Shown here: positions 18,570 to 27,655 of the stretch, piece after piece
Layout: the number at the start of each line of letters is the position of its first letter
How positions within the stretch are numbered: the first letter of the stretch is position 1
Origin: Piscinibacter gummiphilus
Lineage (GTDB): Bacteria > Pseudomonadota > Gammaproteobacteria > Burkholderiales > Burkholderiaceae_C
NCBI RefSeq assembly: GCF_032681285.1
Contig: NZ_CP136336.1
Coordinates: 3,149,001 to 3,213,000, forward strand
Direction: 5' to 3'
DNA length: 64,000 bases
Position numbers and translations under genes: made by a program
Notes under the pieces: generated by a model
Seen by the model: the letters and a program-made list of their open reading frames with translations, nothing else
What the model was told of the DNA's origin: nothing
Database searches by the model: none

Positions 18570-18776
18570 ATGGACACTCGACTGCTCGAGCTCCTGGTAT
18601 GCCCGCTCTGCAAGGGCCCCCTCGAACACCAGCGCCCGCCGACCCACGCGCTGCACGAACTCGTCTGCCGCGCCGACCGGCTCGCCTTCCCGGTGCGTGA
18701 CGGCATCCCGGTGATGCTCGAGTCCGAAGCCCGCTCCACCGACAGCCCCGCGCCCGCGCCGGAGGCCGCTGCGTGA
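18570..18776 (+). CDS. Trm112/UPF0434 family small zinc-ribbon protein
   Basis: This is a 68-residue protein related to E. coli YcaR. It begins '[19 protein letters not shown]' with a CPxC knuckle and has one further Cys ('[20 protein letters not shown]'). Bacterial YcaR-type proteins are encoded between lpxK and kdsB, as here; their role is unknown. The stop overlaps the GTG of kdsB. Confidence 0.92.
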   Translation: MDTRLLELLVCPLCKGPLEHQRPPTHALHELVCRADRLAFPVRDGIPVMLESEARSTDSPAPAPEAAA

Positions 18777-19525
18777 AGTTCACCGTCCTCGTGCCGGCAC
18801 GGCTCAAGTCGACGCGACTGCCGCGCAAAGTGCTGGCCGACCTGAACGGGCTGCCGATGGTGGTGCGTGTGGCCCAGCGTGCCGCGCTCTCCAACGCGGC
18901 GCGCGTGGTCGTCGCGGCCGATGACGACGAGATCGTGCAAGCCTGCCGCGCGCATGCGGTCGATTGCGTGCTGACCGACCCCGAGCATCCGACCGGCAGC
19001 GACCGCCTGGCCCAGGCCTGCGCCCTGCTCGGACTCGACGGCGACGACGCCGTCGTCAACGTGCAAGGCGACGAACCGATGATCGACCCGGCGCTGATCG
19101 ACGCCTGCGCCGCGCTGCTGGCCGCCCGACCCGAATGCGTGATGAGCACTGCGGCCCACGGCATCGACCACGTCGATGAGCTGCTCAACCCCAACGTCGT
19201 GAAAGTGGTGCTGGATGGCTCGGCACGCGCGCTCTACTTCTCGCGCGCTCCCATCCCCTGGTGGCGCGACGGCCACGCGCAGGGCGTCACCCAGCTCCCA
19301 CAGCCCGCGCCGCTGCGCCACATCGGCATCTACGGCTACCGCGCGAGCTTCCTGCGCCGCTTTCCGCAACTGCCAGCCTCGCCGCTCGAAGCGATCGAAT
19401 CGCTCGAGCAGTTGCGGGTGCTCTGGCATGGTGAGCGCATCGCGGTACACGTGAGCGAAACCCGCCCCGGACCGGGCATCGACACCCCCGAAGACCTGGC
19501 GCGTGTGCGTCAGCTTCTCGTATGA
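18773..19525 (+). CDS. kdsB: 3-deoxy-manno-octulosonate cytidylyltransferase
   Basis: KdsB activates Kdo as CMP-Kdo for lipopolysaccharide inner-core synthesis. The 250 residues contain '[19 protein letters not shown]' (N-terminal nucleotide site), '[15 protein letters not shown]', '[12 protein letters not shown]' and '[13 protein letters not shown]'. The GTG start overlaps the preceding stop. adk follows after 87 bp. Confidence 0.97.
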   Translation: MKFTVLVPARLKSTRLPRKVLADLNGLPMVVRVAQRAALSNAARVVVAADDDEIVQACRAHAVDCVLTDPEHPTGSDRLAQACALLGLDGDDAVVNVQGDEPMIDPALIDACAALLAARPECVMSTAAHGIDHVDELLNPNVVKVVLDGSARALYFSRAPIPWWRDGHAQGVTQLPQPAPLRHIGIYGYRASFLRRFPQLPASPLEAIESLEQLRVLWHGERIAVHVSETRPGPGIDTPEDLARVRQLLV

Positions 19526-20266
<741 letters not shown>

Positions 20267-20294
20267 TCTGCCGCACGAGAGATCGCATCCAACG

Positions 20295-20321
20295 AAAGCC
20301 GCTCCACCGAGCGGCTTTTTT
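20295..20321 (+). terminator. intrinsic terminator after adk
   Basis: A 10-bp stem AAAGCCGCTC/GAGCGGCTTT with a CACC loop is followed by T residues. It lies 28 bp after the adk stop and ends the lpxK-adk run. Confidence 0.93.
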
Positions 20322-20347
20322 CATCCAGCACTCACAAGGAGCACATC

Positions 20348-21106
20348 ATGGACATCGCAGGCAAAGTCTTCATCGTCACCGGCGGCGCATCGGGCCTGGG
20401 CGAAGGCACGGCGCGCATGCTCGCGGCCAATGGCGGCCAGGTCCTCATTGCCGACCTCCAGGCCGAGCGCGGCGAAGCCATCGCCCGCGAACTGGGCGGC
20501 CGCTTCGTGCGCTGCGACGTGAGCCAGGAGGCCGACGGCCAGGCCGCCGTGGCCGCGGCCGTCTCGATGGGCAAGCTGATGGGCCTGGTCAACTGCGCCG
20601 GCATCGCACCCGCCGTCAAGACGGTAGGCAAGGAAGGCGCCCACCCGCTCGCGCTTTTCAGCAAGGTGGTCACGGTCAACCTGATCGGCAGCTTCAACAT
20701 GATCCGCCTCGCGGCCGAGGCGATGTGCCGCAACGAGCCCGAACCGACCGGCGAGCGCGGCGTGCTGATCTCCACTGCGAGCGTCGCCGCCTACGACGGC
20801 CAGATCGGCCAGGCCGCGTACTCGGCCTCCAAGGGCGGCGTGGTGGGCATGACGCTGCCGATTGCGCGCGACCTCGCCCGCAACGGCATCCGCAACATGA
20901 CGATCGCCCCGGGCATCTTCGGCACGCCGATGCTGTTCTCGATGCCGCAGGAGGTGCAGGACGCGCTCGCTGCAGGCGTGCCCTTCCCGAGCCGGCTGGG
21001 CACGCCGGCCGACTACGCCAAGCTCGTGCACCAGATCATCACCAACGACATGCTCAACGGCGAGGTGATCCGCCTCGACGGCGCGATCCGCCTGGCCCCA
21101 CGCTGA
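20348..21106 (+). CDS. SDR-family 3-hydroxyacyl-CoA dehydrogenase (HSD17B10-like)
   Basis: This is a classical short-chain dehydrogenase of 252 residues. It has the NAD site '[16 protein letters not shown]', 'NCAGIAPA', the catalytic Ser/Tyr/Lys ('[10 protein letters not shown]', '[10 protein letters not shown]') and the C-terminal '[20 protein letters not shown]' that marks type II 3-hydroxyacyl-CoA dehydrogenases acting on branched or short acyl-CoA. It has a ribosome site ('aaggagca') and follows the adk terminator. The exact substrate cannot be told from sequence. Confidence 0.9.
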   Translation: MDIAGKVFIVTGGASGLGEGTARMLAANGGQVLIADLQAERGEAIARELGGRFVRCDVSQEADGQAAVAAAVSMGKLMGLVNCAGIAPAVKTVGKEGAHPLALFSKVVTVNLIGSFNMIRLAAEAMCRNEPEPTGERGVLISTASVAAYDGQIGQAAYSASKGGVVGMTLPIARDLARNGIRNMTIAPGIFGTPMLFSMPQEVQDALAAGVPFPSRLGTPADYAKLVHQIITNDMLNGEVIRLDGAIRLAPR

Positions 21107-21108
21107 CG

Positions 21109-22320
21109 CTATTTCTGGCGGGCGACGAGCCCCCAGAGCCGCGCCAGATCGGCCGTGCCGTCCTGGCCGCCTACCGTCTTGAGCACCGCCTGCGCCTTGG
21201 CAGGGTCGCCCGCCGAAAGGTAGGCGATGCCAAGGTGCAGCTTCGCGTCGTGGGGCCGCTTGAGGCCGCCCTTGGCGATGCCCTGCTCCATCAGCGCGAG
21301 GCCCTTCTTCGGCTCGCCGAGGAAGGTCTCGGAGAAGCCGAGATTGACGAGCTCGTCGCCTCCCCGCGCTGAGGCGGCCTGTGTCTCGCGCGCCGCCAGA
21401 CCCTGCTTCTCTTCGGCCGCGCGCTTGGCCACGAGCTCCTTCAAGCGGCGGTGCCGGTCGGCCTCGGCAGGCGTGCCGGTGCCGAGCACGCCCGCCGCAA
21501 AACCCTTGTCGACCACCTGCTGCCCTTCGCCCGGCAAGCCCGCCTGCACCGCGAGCTGCGCCATCTCCATGTAGTCGTTGGCGTTGCGCATGCTGCCGGT
21601 GGCGAGCATCAGGCGGTAGGTGTCGAGCGCGAGCCGGTCGCTGAAGCCGGGCTTGCGCTGCAGGCGCGCGAGCATGTCGCTCCAGTACTGCTTCTTCGGG
21701 TAGTGGGCGACGAGGTGCTCCATCGCCATCACCTGGGCCGAGGCATCGTTCGCACGCTGCGCTGCATTGAGCAGCAGCGTGAGCCGGTCTTCGGGCGTCA
21801 CGCGGCCGGCCTTGTCATCGGCCTGCACCTCGACCACCAGTTCCTTCGCCGCACCGGCGTAGTCGCCCGCGAGGTATTGCGACTGGATCACGAGGGTGCG
21901 GATCTGCGCGTTGCTGCCGCCTTCGGCCAGGTAGCGTTTGCCCCAGACGATTGTCTTGGCGTAGTCCTTCGCGCGGTAGAAGCTGCCGGCCAGCGACTCG
22001 AGCATGCGCAGCTGCTCGGCCGCGGGCAGCTTGCCGCTCGCCTTCAGCGCTTCGAACGACCGGGCCGCCAGCTCGGCATCACCGGCTCCCGAGGCCGCCG
22101 CGATGCGCATGCGCTCGACCATGTAGCTCTCGCCGGCCGTCTTGTTGGGTACCGCCTCGGCATCGCGCACCTTGGCCAGCGCGTCCTTGTACTTCTGCGC
22201 CTTGATGAGCTCCTGCGCGGCCTGCAGCGGCTTGCCCACCTCGGGGCGCAGCGCCTCCTGCGCGTGGGCAAGGGCTGCGGCCACGACGAGAGACGCCAGC
22301 GCGAGTCGAATCGTCTGCAT
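21109..22320 (-). CDS. exported TPR-like protein of the TonB/ExbB/ExbD unit
   Basis: This is a 403-residue periplasmic protein with a signal peptide (residues 1-21) and a helical TPR-type array along most of its length ('AQELIKAQKYKDALAKV', 'ESLAGSFYRAKDYAKTIVWG', 'LHLGIAYLSAGDPAKAQAVL'). It is the last gene of the TonB-ExbB-ExbD-ExbD unit. A GTG at 22329 overlaps the exbD stop and would add three residues; I used the ATG at 22320. Similar TPR proteins accompany exbBD-tonB sets, possibly contacting the receptor or motor, but the function is unknown. It is convergent with the SDR gene with a 2-bp gap. Confidence 0.8.
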   Translation of the reverse strand: MQTIRLALASLVVAAALAHAQEALRPEVGKPLQAAQELIKAQKYKDALAKVRDAEAVPNKTAGESYMVERMRIAAASGAGDAELAARSFEALKASGKLPAAEQLRMLESLAGSFYRAKDYAKTIVWGKRYLAEGGSNAQIRTLVIQSQYLAGDYAGAAKELVVEVQADDKAGRVTPEDRLTLLLNAAQRANDASAQVMAMEHLVAHYPKKQYWSDMLARLQRKPGFSDRLALDTYRLMLATGSMRNANDYMEMAQLAVQAGLPGEGQQVVDKGFAAGVLGTGTPAEADRHRRLKELVAKRAAEEKQGLAARETQAASARGGDELVNLGFSETFLGEPKKGLALMEQGIAKGGLKRPHDAKLHLGIAYLSAGDPAKAQAVLKTVGGQDGTADLARLWGLVARQK

Positions 22321-22325
22321 GTACG

Positions 22326-22757
22326 TCACTTCACGAACTGCTCGTTGCCCACGATGCCAAGCTTGGTGACGCCCAGGCGCTGCGCACTCGCGAGCACCGC
22401 CGCCACGTCCTTGTACTCGACGAGTTTGTTGGGGCGCAGGTGCACCTCGGGCTGGTCGGGCAGCGCGGCGGTGGCCGACAGCCGCGCGTCCAGCGCCATC
22501 CGGTCGGGCAGCGCCTCGCCGTTCCAGAACACCGTGCCGTCGAAGTCGACATCGATGGTCACAACCTGCGGCGGCGCGCTCGGCGGCGGCGTGCCGGTGG
22601 GCATGTTGAGGTTCACCGAATGCAGCTGGATCGGGATCGTGATGATCAGCATGATGAGCAGCACCAGCATCACGTCGATCAGCGGCGTGGTGTTCATCTC
22701 GACCATCACGTCGGGCTCGTTGTTGGCATGGCTGCCGGGGCCGAGGTTCATTGCCAT
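22326..22757 (-). CDS. exbD: ExbD/TolR-type protein (second of tandem pair)
   Basis: This 143-residue protein has one TM segment with the functional Asp ('VEMNTTPLIDVMLVLLIML') and a periplasmic TolR-like domain. It follows another exbD by 10 bp. Tandem exbD genes occur in other Proteobacteria with specialised TonB systems. The two proteins are clearly paralogous but diverged in the periplasmic half. Confidence 0.92.
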   Translation of the reverse strand: MAMNLGPGSHANNEPDVMVEMNTTPLIDVMLVLLIMLIITIPIQLHSVNLNMPTGTPPPSAPPQVVTIDVDFDGTVFWNGEALPDRMALDARLSATAALPDQPEVHLRPNKLVEYKDVAAVLASAQRLGVTKLGIVGNEQFVK

Positions 22758-22767
22758 GTCGTTTCCT

Positions 22768-23196
22768 TCAGCCGCGCGGCGGCGGCTCGGTGACGAAGCT
22801 CACCTTCTGGATGCCCGCCCGCTGGCAAGCGAAAACCACCCGCCCCACCGACTCGTAGCGCGACTTCTCGTCGCCCCGGATGTGCACCTCGGGCTGCGGC
22901 ACCATCACCGCCACCTTCTTCAGCCGCGCCACGAGCGCCTCGTTGTCGGCCACCGGCACCGCGTTCCAGAACACGTCACCCTCCTTGGTGACCGAGATCT
23001 CGATGTTCTCGGGCTTGGTCTGGCGCGCGAGGTTGGTTTCCTTCGGCAGCGAGACGGCCGCGTTCTGCGTCACCACCGGCACGGTGATGAGAAAGATGAT
23101 GAGCAGCACCAGCATCACGTCGACGAGCGGCGTGGTGTTGATGGTCGACAGCACCTCGTCTTCATCGCCGTCGCCGGCCCCGACATTCATCGCCAT
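22768..23196 (-). CDS. exbD: ExbD/TolR-type protein (first of tandem pair)
   Basis: This 142-residue protein has the TM segment 'INTTPLVDVMLVLLIIFLIT' with its proton-path Asp, then a periplasmic domain ending 'VGRVVFACQRAGIQKVSFV'. It lies between exbB (upstream) and the second exbD. An ExbB ring can hold an ExbD dimer, so two different ExbDs could form a heterodimer; this is inference. Confidence 0.92.
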   Translation of the reverse strand: MAMNVGAGDGDEDEVLSTINTTPLVDVMLVLLIIFLITVPVVTQNAAVSLPKETNLARQTKPENIEISVTKEGDVFWNAVPVADNEALVARLKKVAVMVPQPEVHIRGDEKSRYESVGRVVFACQRAGIQKVSFVTEPPPRG

Positions 23197-23217
23197 CGCA
23201 TGGCCTCCTGAAGCCGG

Positions 23218-24030
23218 TCAGCGCGCCGCGGCGCGGCTGCCGAGCAGCACACCGTGCAGGTCGGCGCCGAAGCCGCGCACCGACTCCATCGCCACCTTAT
23301 TGCGGCGAACCAGCCAGTTGTAGCCCAGCACCGCGGGCACCGCGACCGCAAGGCCGATGGCCGTCATGATGAGCGCTTCGCCCACGGGGCCGGCGACCTT
23401 GTCGATCGACGCCTGGCCGGCAATGCCGATGGCGGTGAGCGCGTTGAGGATGCCCCACACCGTACCGAAGAGGCCGATGAAGGGTGCCGTGGAGCCCACG
23501 GTGGCAAGCACGGCCAGGCCGTCTTGCAGGCGGCTGTGCACCGTGTCGACGGCGCGCTGCACGCTCATGCCGATCCAGGTGTTGCGGTCGATGTTGGCGG
23601 TGAGCTCGCCCGAGTGGTCGCGGCCCGCTTCGATGCCGCTCTCGGCGATGAACTGGAACACGCCGTCGGGCTTCAGCGTCTTCAAGCCATCGGCGAGCGT
23701 GGCCGACTTGAAGAAGTTCGCACGGGCCAGCTTCGCTTCGGCTGCAAGCTTCGCGCTTTCGATGAGCTTGGTGACGAGGATGTACCAACTCGCCAGGCTC
23801 ATCAGCACCAGCAGGCCGAAGGTCAACAGCGTGACCTTGTCGCCCTGCATCAGCATGTGCTTGAGGTCGTAGGGGTTCTCGACACTTTCCTTGGTGACGG
23901 CAGGCACGGCAACGGAAGGCACGGCCACGGGGGCCGAGGCCGGCGCCTGGGCGTGCGCGGGCGCCGCGGCAAAGGCAGCGGCGAGCAGCAAACCGGCCGC
24001 GAGCGAGTGGAGTTTCTGAAGAATGGACAT
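23218..24030 (-). CDS. exbB: ExbB-type proton channel protein
   Basis: This 270-residue protein has an N-terminal signal-like segment and Ala/Pro-rich periplasmic stretch (residues 1-70), a TM helix ('VTLLTFGLLVLMSLASWYI'), a cytoplasmic domain, and the MotA/TolQ/ExbB TM pair ('LATVGSTAPFIGLFGTVWGI' and 'EALIMTAIGLAVAVPAVLG'). The ATG at 24030 starts the signal sequence. It lies 29 bp after tonB on the same strand. Confidence 0.93.
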   Translation of the reverse strand: MSILQKLHSLAAGLLLAAAFAAAPAHAQAPASAPVAVPSVAVPAVTKESVENPYDLKHMLMQGDKVTLLTFGLLVLMSLASWYILVTKLIESAKLAAEAKLARANFFKSATLADGLKTLKPDGVFQFIAESGIEAGRDHSGELTANIDRNTWIGMSVQRAVDTVHSRLQDGLAVLATVGSTAPFIGLFGTVWGILNALTAIGIAGQASIDKVAGPVGEALIMTAIGLAVAVPAVLGYNWLVRRNKVAMESVRGFGADLHGVLLGSRAAAR

Positions 24031-24059
24031 CGTGGTTCCGATCTGCTGCGAAAGAAAAA

Positions 24060-24722
24060 TCACTGTGAGTTGTAGGTGAGAGGGAGCAGCACGCCAGTCA
24101 CCTCCTGAGCCTGCCCGATGCACTTGAACTGCGACACCATCTCGATGCTGTGGCGGTTGAAGGCGCGATGCGTCGACTTGACGATGGCCACGTTCTTGAC
24201 CTCGCCCGTGGTGGCGATGGTGAACGACACCGTGACCTCGCCCGCATCGAGCTGCGCACGCCGGGCTTCCCGCGGGAAGCCGCCGTCCAGCAGGATCTGC
24301 TTGTACCCGGGGCAGATGGCCAGCAGCGAAGGCGGGGCCGGTGGTGCAGGCGGCGCAGACGCCACGGGGGCTGGCGTCACCGGCGCAATCGGCACAGGCG
24401 CAGGAGGAGGCGGCGTGGGTGTCGCCGTGATGGTGGGCGCCGGAGGCGGCGGCACGGCCACCTGGATCTCCGGCGGCGGGATGAACGGCGGCGGCGGTGC
24501 CTCGAGCTTGGGCGGCGGCGGTGGCGCCACCTCGGGCGGTGGGGGTGGCTTGGTGATCTCTTCGATCACCTTGGTCTCGATGGGTGCGCGCACCACCTCG
24601 ATGTCCTTGCGCGACAGCCCCGTCATCAGGCCGAAGATCAGCACCACGTGCAGCGCGGCCACGAATGCGATGCCGACGAGCCGGCGCTGCCGGGCCGCTG
24701 GGCCCTTCGAAAAATCCTTCAT
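24060..24722 (-). CDS. tonB: TonB energy transducer
   Basis: TonB spans from the inner membrane to outer-membrane receptors. The 220 residues hold one N-terminal TM helix ('GIAFVAALHVVLIFGLM'), a long Pro-rich periplasmic spacer (about 55-135) and a C-terminal TonB domain with 'GFPREARRAQLDAGEVTVSF'. Its ATG overlaps the stop of the receptor gene upstream. This makes the receptor, tonB, exbB and two exbD one coupled unit. Confidence 0.93.
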   Translation of the reverse strand: MKDFSKGPAARQRRLVGIAFVAALHVVLIFGLMTGLSRKDIEVVRAPIETKVIEEITKPPPPPEVAPPPPPKLEAPPPPFIPPPEIQVAVPPPPAPTITATPTPPPPAPVPIAPVTPAPVASAPPAPPAPPSLLAICPGYKQILLDGGFPREARRAQLDAGEVTVSFTIATTGEVKNVAIVKSTHRAFNRHSIEMVSQFKCIGQAQEVTGVLLPLTYNSQ

Positions 24723-27520
24723 CAGAACTTGTACGACGCGTTCACATACGCGGTTCGGCCGACCGACGAGTAATAGCGGTCGTCATAGCCGAACTGCTGG
24801 CCGCGGTTGCCACCGCCCGACGAGATCGACAGCGGCGGCTTGGTGTCGAACACGTTCAGCAGGCCCACGGTGACCACGAAATCCTTGCGGGGGTTCCACT
24901 GGGTCTGCCAGTCGAGCGTGACGTGGCGCTTCACGGGCAGGCGGATGTCTTCGTAGTTGCCGGTTGGGTTGCCCGAGGCGTCGAGCTCTTCCACGGTGCT
25001 CGTCGAATCGAGATAGCCCGAGCGGAAATTCGCGGTGAAGGTGTGGGCCCAGTTGCCGTGCTGGAAGGTGTTGGCCCAGCTCCCGAGCCAGCGGAAGGTG
25101 ACGACCCCGAGCGCCTCGTCGCCGCCACCGATGGCCGAATACTTGCGGCCGGTGGGCGTGAGCTGGCGCTGCTCGCGGATCATGTAGGTGAGGGCCACGC
25201 GCGACGTGAGCGAGGCGAAGGGCAGGCGCATGCGGCCGGTGGCGTCGATGTCGAGGCCAGTCAGGCTGTCGGTGCCGAGGTTCTTGTTGTCGGCCAGGAA
25301 GGCCACGTAGACGTTGCCGGTGCCGGTCTCGGTGCGGGTCGTCCACGAGTTGGCGTACAGGTCGGGGTTGGCGAAGACCTCTTGCTCGGTGAGCTGGCCG
25401 ATGGTGTTCTTGACGCGCACGTACCAGAGGTCGGCCCCCAGCGAGACATCGCGCCCCGGCTCGAAGCGGATGCCGACGGAGCGCTGGCGCGACTTCTCGG
25501 GCTTAAGTTCGGTATTGCCCGCGGCGATCACGTCGTACTGCGAGGGGCCAGGCCGGCAGGTGGCGCCCAGCGACGTGGCGATGGCCTGCAGCTCGGGGGT
25601 GCAGGTGTAGTCGTCGAAGGTCACGCCGTAGTTCTGGCGCGGTGCCTTGATCTGCGGCACCGTTGGCGCCCGGAAGCCGGTGCCGACCGAGCCGCGCACC
25701 ATCACCTCGCGGTTGGGCCGCCACTGGAAGCCCGCCTTGGCGGTGGTCGCCTTGCCGAAGTCGTCGTAGCGGTCGTGGCGCAGCGAGGTGATGAACTCCA
25801 GCCCCTTGGCGGCCGGCACGATCAGCTCGCCGAACGCGCTATAGCTGTTGCGCGACGACGTGTACGGGATCGACTGCGCGGCATCGCCGAAGCGCTGATC
25901 GCACTCGAGCGGGTCACCCGGAGGCGCCGACGGGTCGCACAACGTGCCGGCCACCGGGTCGGCGAGGCGGCCCTGCGCGTAGAGGCTGGGCCGCGAGGCG
26001 AAGGATTCGCGCTGGAATCCCACGCCCGCACCAAGCATCAGCGGGCCGGCCGGCAAGGTCATCAGCTCGCTCGAGGCCCGCACGCCGACGGAGTCGAGCT
26101 TGGAGATACCGCCGTCCCAGTAGCCCTTGTAGTTGATGGAGTTGAGCGCCGCCATCCCCGCAGGCGATTGCTGCCCGGGGCCCACGAAGGGGTCTAGGAG
26201 GCCGCTGTTGGCCACCCGCGACACCGCCAGCGCACCCGGCAGGCCGGCGATGTTCTGCACCGACTTGCTCTCCGAGTGGGCGTAGAAGGCGTTGTAGTCC
26301 CAGCCCATCAGCAGGCCGCGCGAGCCGGCCGAGAAATCAAAGAACTTGGCCTTGTCTTCGTAGGTGCGGTTGCCGAGGTCGAAGATGCGGTAGTAAGCCT
26401 CGCTGTCGCCCACCACGCCGTTGGGCAGCAGGTAGGTGTTGTGCAGGGCGCTGCCGGCGGGGATGGAGATCGTCCCGGGCACGGGCGCAATGCGCGAATT
26501 CATGGTCGATTCGGAATACAGCCAGTCGACATAGGGCGTCTGGTCGCCAACCTTGAAGTTCACCGAGCCGAGCACGCTGCTGCGCTTGCGGGCCGGGTAG
26601 ACCTCGAGTTCGCCGACGAAGTTGAAGGCGCAGTAGTCGCCGAAGTCGCTGACGAGGAAGGTCTTGTCGGGGCAGCGGCCGTTGGCCACGTAGTAGGGGT
26701 TGAAGAGGTAGTCGTCGCTGTCGTCGGCCGGCGTGCCGTTGTCGTGGTACGCGTTGGCCGGGATCGCCGCCGCAGTGACCTGTTGCACGCGGTAGTTCTT
26801 ACCGCCGTGGCTGAAGCGCACCTCGGCCGAGTTGCCGAAGTCGCGCTTCACCGAGTCGAGCCGGGTGCGCTCGTCGTGCGACAGCGACAGCATCACGTTG
26901 AAGCCGTCTTTCTCGAGCGAGCCGAAACCCTTGGTCGCGCTCACCCGCTTCTCGCGCGCACCGCCGCGTGGGAACGAGAGGCCGACCGAGACGTCGCCTT
27001 CGTCGGTGTTGCGGCGGGTGATGAAGTTGACGACACCGGCGATGGCGTCGGCGCCGTAGAGCGCCGAGGCGCCATCGGTCAGGATCTCGATGCGCTCGAT
27101 GGCAGCCACCGGCAGCGCGTTGAGGTCCATCGCAGCGGCAAAGCCGGTGAGCGTCTGCCCGCCGAACTGCGCCATGCGGTGGCCGTTCAGCAGGACCAGC
27201 GTGCGCGTATCGCCCAGGTTGTGCAGCGACACCGTGGTGATGCCCCCTGCCCCGCCGCCCACGCCGGCAGATTCGTTGAACGAGCCCTGCACATAGGTGA
27301 GCCGCTGCAACAGGTCGGTCACCGAAGTGGCGCCCGTGCGGGCGATGTCTTCCTTCTTGAGGATCTGCACCGGCAGCGCCGACTCGGCGTCGATGCGCCG
27401 GATCGCCGAACCGGTGATCTCCACGCGCTCCAGCTGCGGCTGCGCACGCACCGACCCGACGGCCAGCGCGCCGCCCACGGCGATCATGGCCGCCGAGCAG
27501 ATCTTGGTTCTTGTAGACAT
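24722..27520 (-). CDS. TonB-dependent outer-membrane receptor
   Basis: This is a 932-residue outer-membrane beta-barrel transporter. A signal peptide (residues 1-27) is followed by the plug domain (about 45-170) with 'VEITGSAIRRIDAESALPV', 'VTDLLQRLTYVQGSF' and 'IERIEILTDGASALYGADAI'; the remainder is the barrel, ending in the aromatic 'VNASYKF'. The plug resembles Oar/Caulobacter-type receptors used for peptides or complex organic compounds rather than siderophores. A 12-bp palindrome CGATCGCGATCG (27538-27549) lies in its leader. Linkage to its own TonB motor and a peptide importer suggests a peptide substrate (inference). Confidence 0.93.
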   Translation of the reverse strand: MSTRTKICSAAMIAVGGALAVGSVRAQPQLERVEITGSAIRRIDAESALPVQILKKEDIARTGATSVTDLLQRLTYVQGSFNESAGVGGGAGGITTVSLHNLGDTRTLVLLNGHRMAQFGGQTLTGFAAAMDLNALPVAAIERIEILTDGASALYGADAIAGVVNFITRRNTDEGDVSVGLSFPRGGAREKRVSATKGFGSLEKDGFNVMLSLSHDERTRLDSVKRDFGNSAEVRFSHGGKNYRVQQVTAAAIPANAYHDNGTPADDSDDYLFNPYYVANGRCPDKTFLVSDFGDYCAFNFVGELEVYPARKRSSVLGSVNFKVGDQTPYVDWLYSESTMNSRIAPVPGTISIPAGSALHNTYLLPNGVVGDSEAYYRIFDLGNRTYEDKAKFFDFSAGSRGLLMGWDYNAFYAHSESKSVQNIAGLPGALAVSRVANSGLLDPFVGPGQQSPAGMAALNSINYKGYWDGGISKLDSVGVRASSELMTLPAGPLMLGAGVGFQRESFASRPSLYAQGRLADPVAGTLCDPSAPPGDPLECDQRFGDAAQSIPYTSSRNSYSAFGELIVPAAKGLEFITSLRHDRYDDFGKATTAKAGFQWRPNREVMVRGSVGTGFRAPTVPQIKAPRQNYGVTFDDYTCTPELQAIATSLGATCRPGPSQYDVIAAGNTELKPEKSRQRSVGIRFEPGRDVSLGADLWYVRVKNTIGQLTEQEVFANPDLYANSWTTRTETGTGNVYVAFLADNKNLGTDSLTGLDIDATGRMRLPFASLTSRVALTYMIREQRQLTPTGRKYSAIGGGDEALGVVTFRWLGSWANTFQHGNWAHTFTANFRSGYLDSTSTVEELDASGNPTGNYEDIRLPVKRHVTLDWQTQWNPRKDFVVTVGLLNVFDTKPPLSISSGGGNRGQQFGYDDRYYSSVGRTAYVNASYKF

Positions 27521-27655
27521 GGGGGCTCCTGGAAAATCGATCGCGATCGTGCAAGGCCCGTGCCGATCCCAACCGACGTGTCTCTTTGTGCGTGTCTCTT
27601 GTTTCGTGCCAGAGATCAACCTCGGATTGTCTTCAATGGCAGTGGCAGCGTCTCT

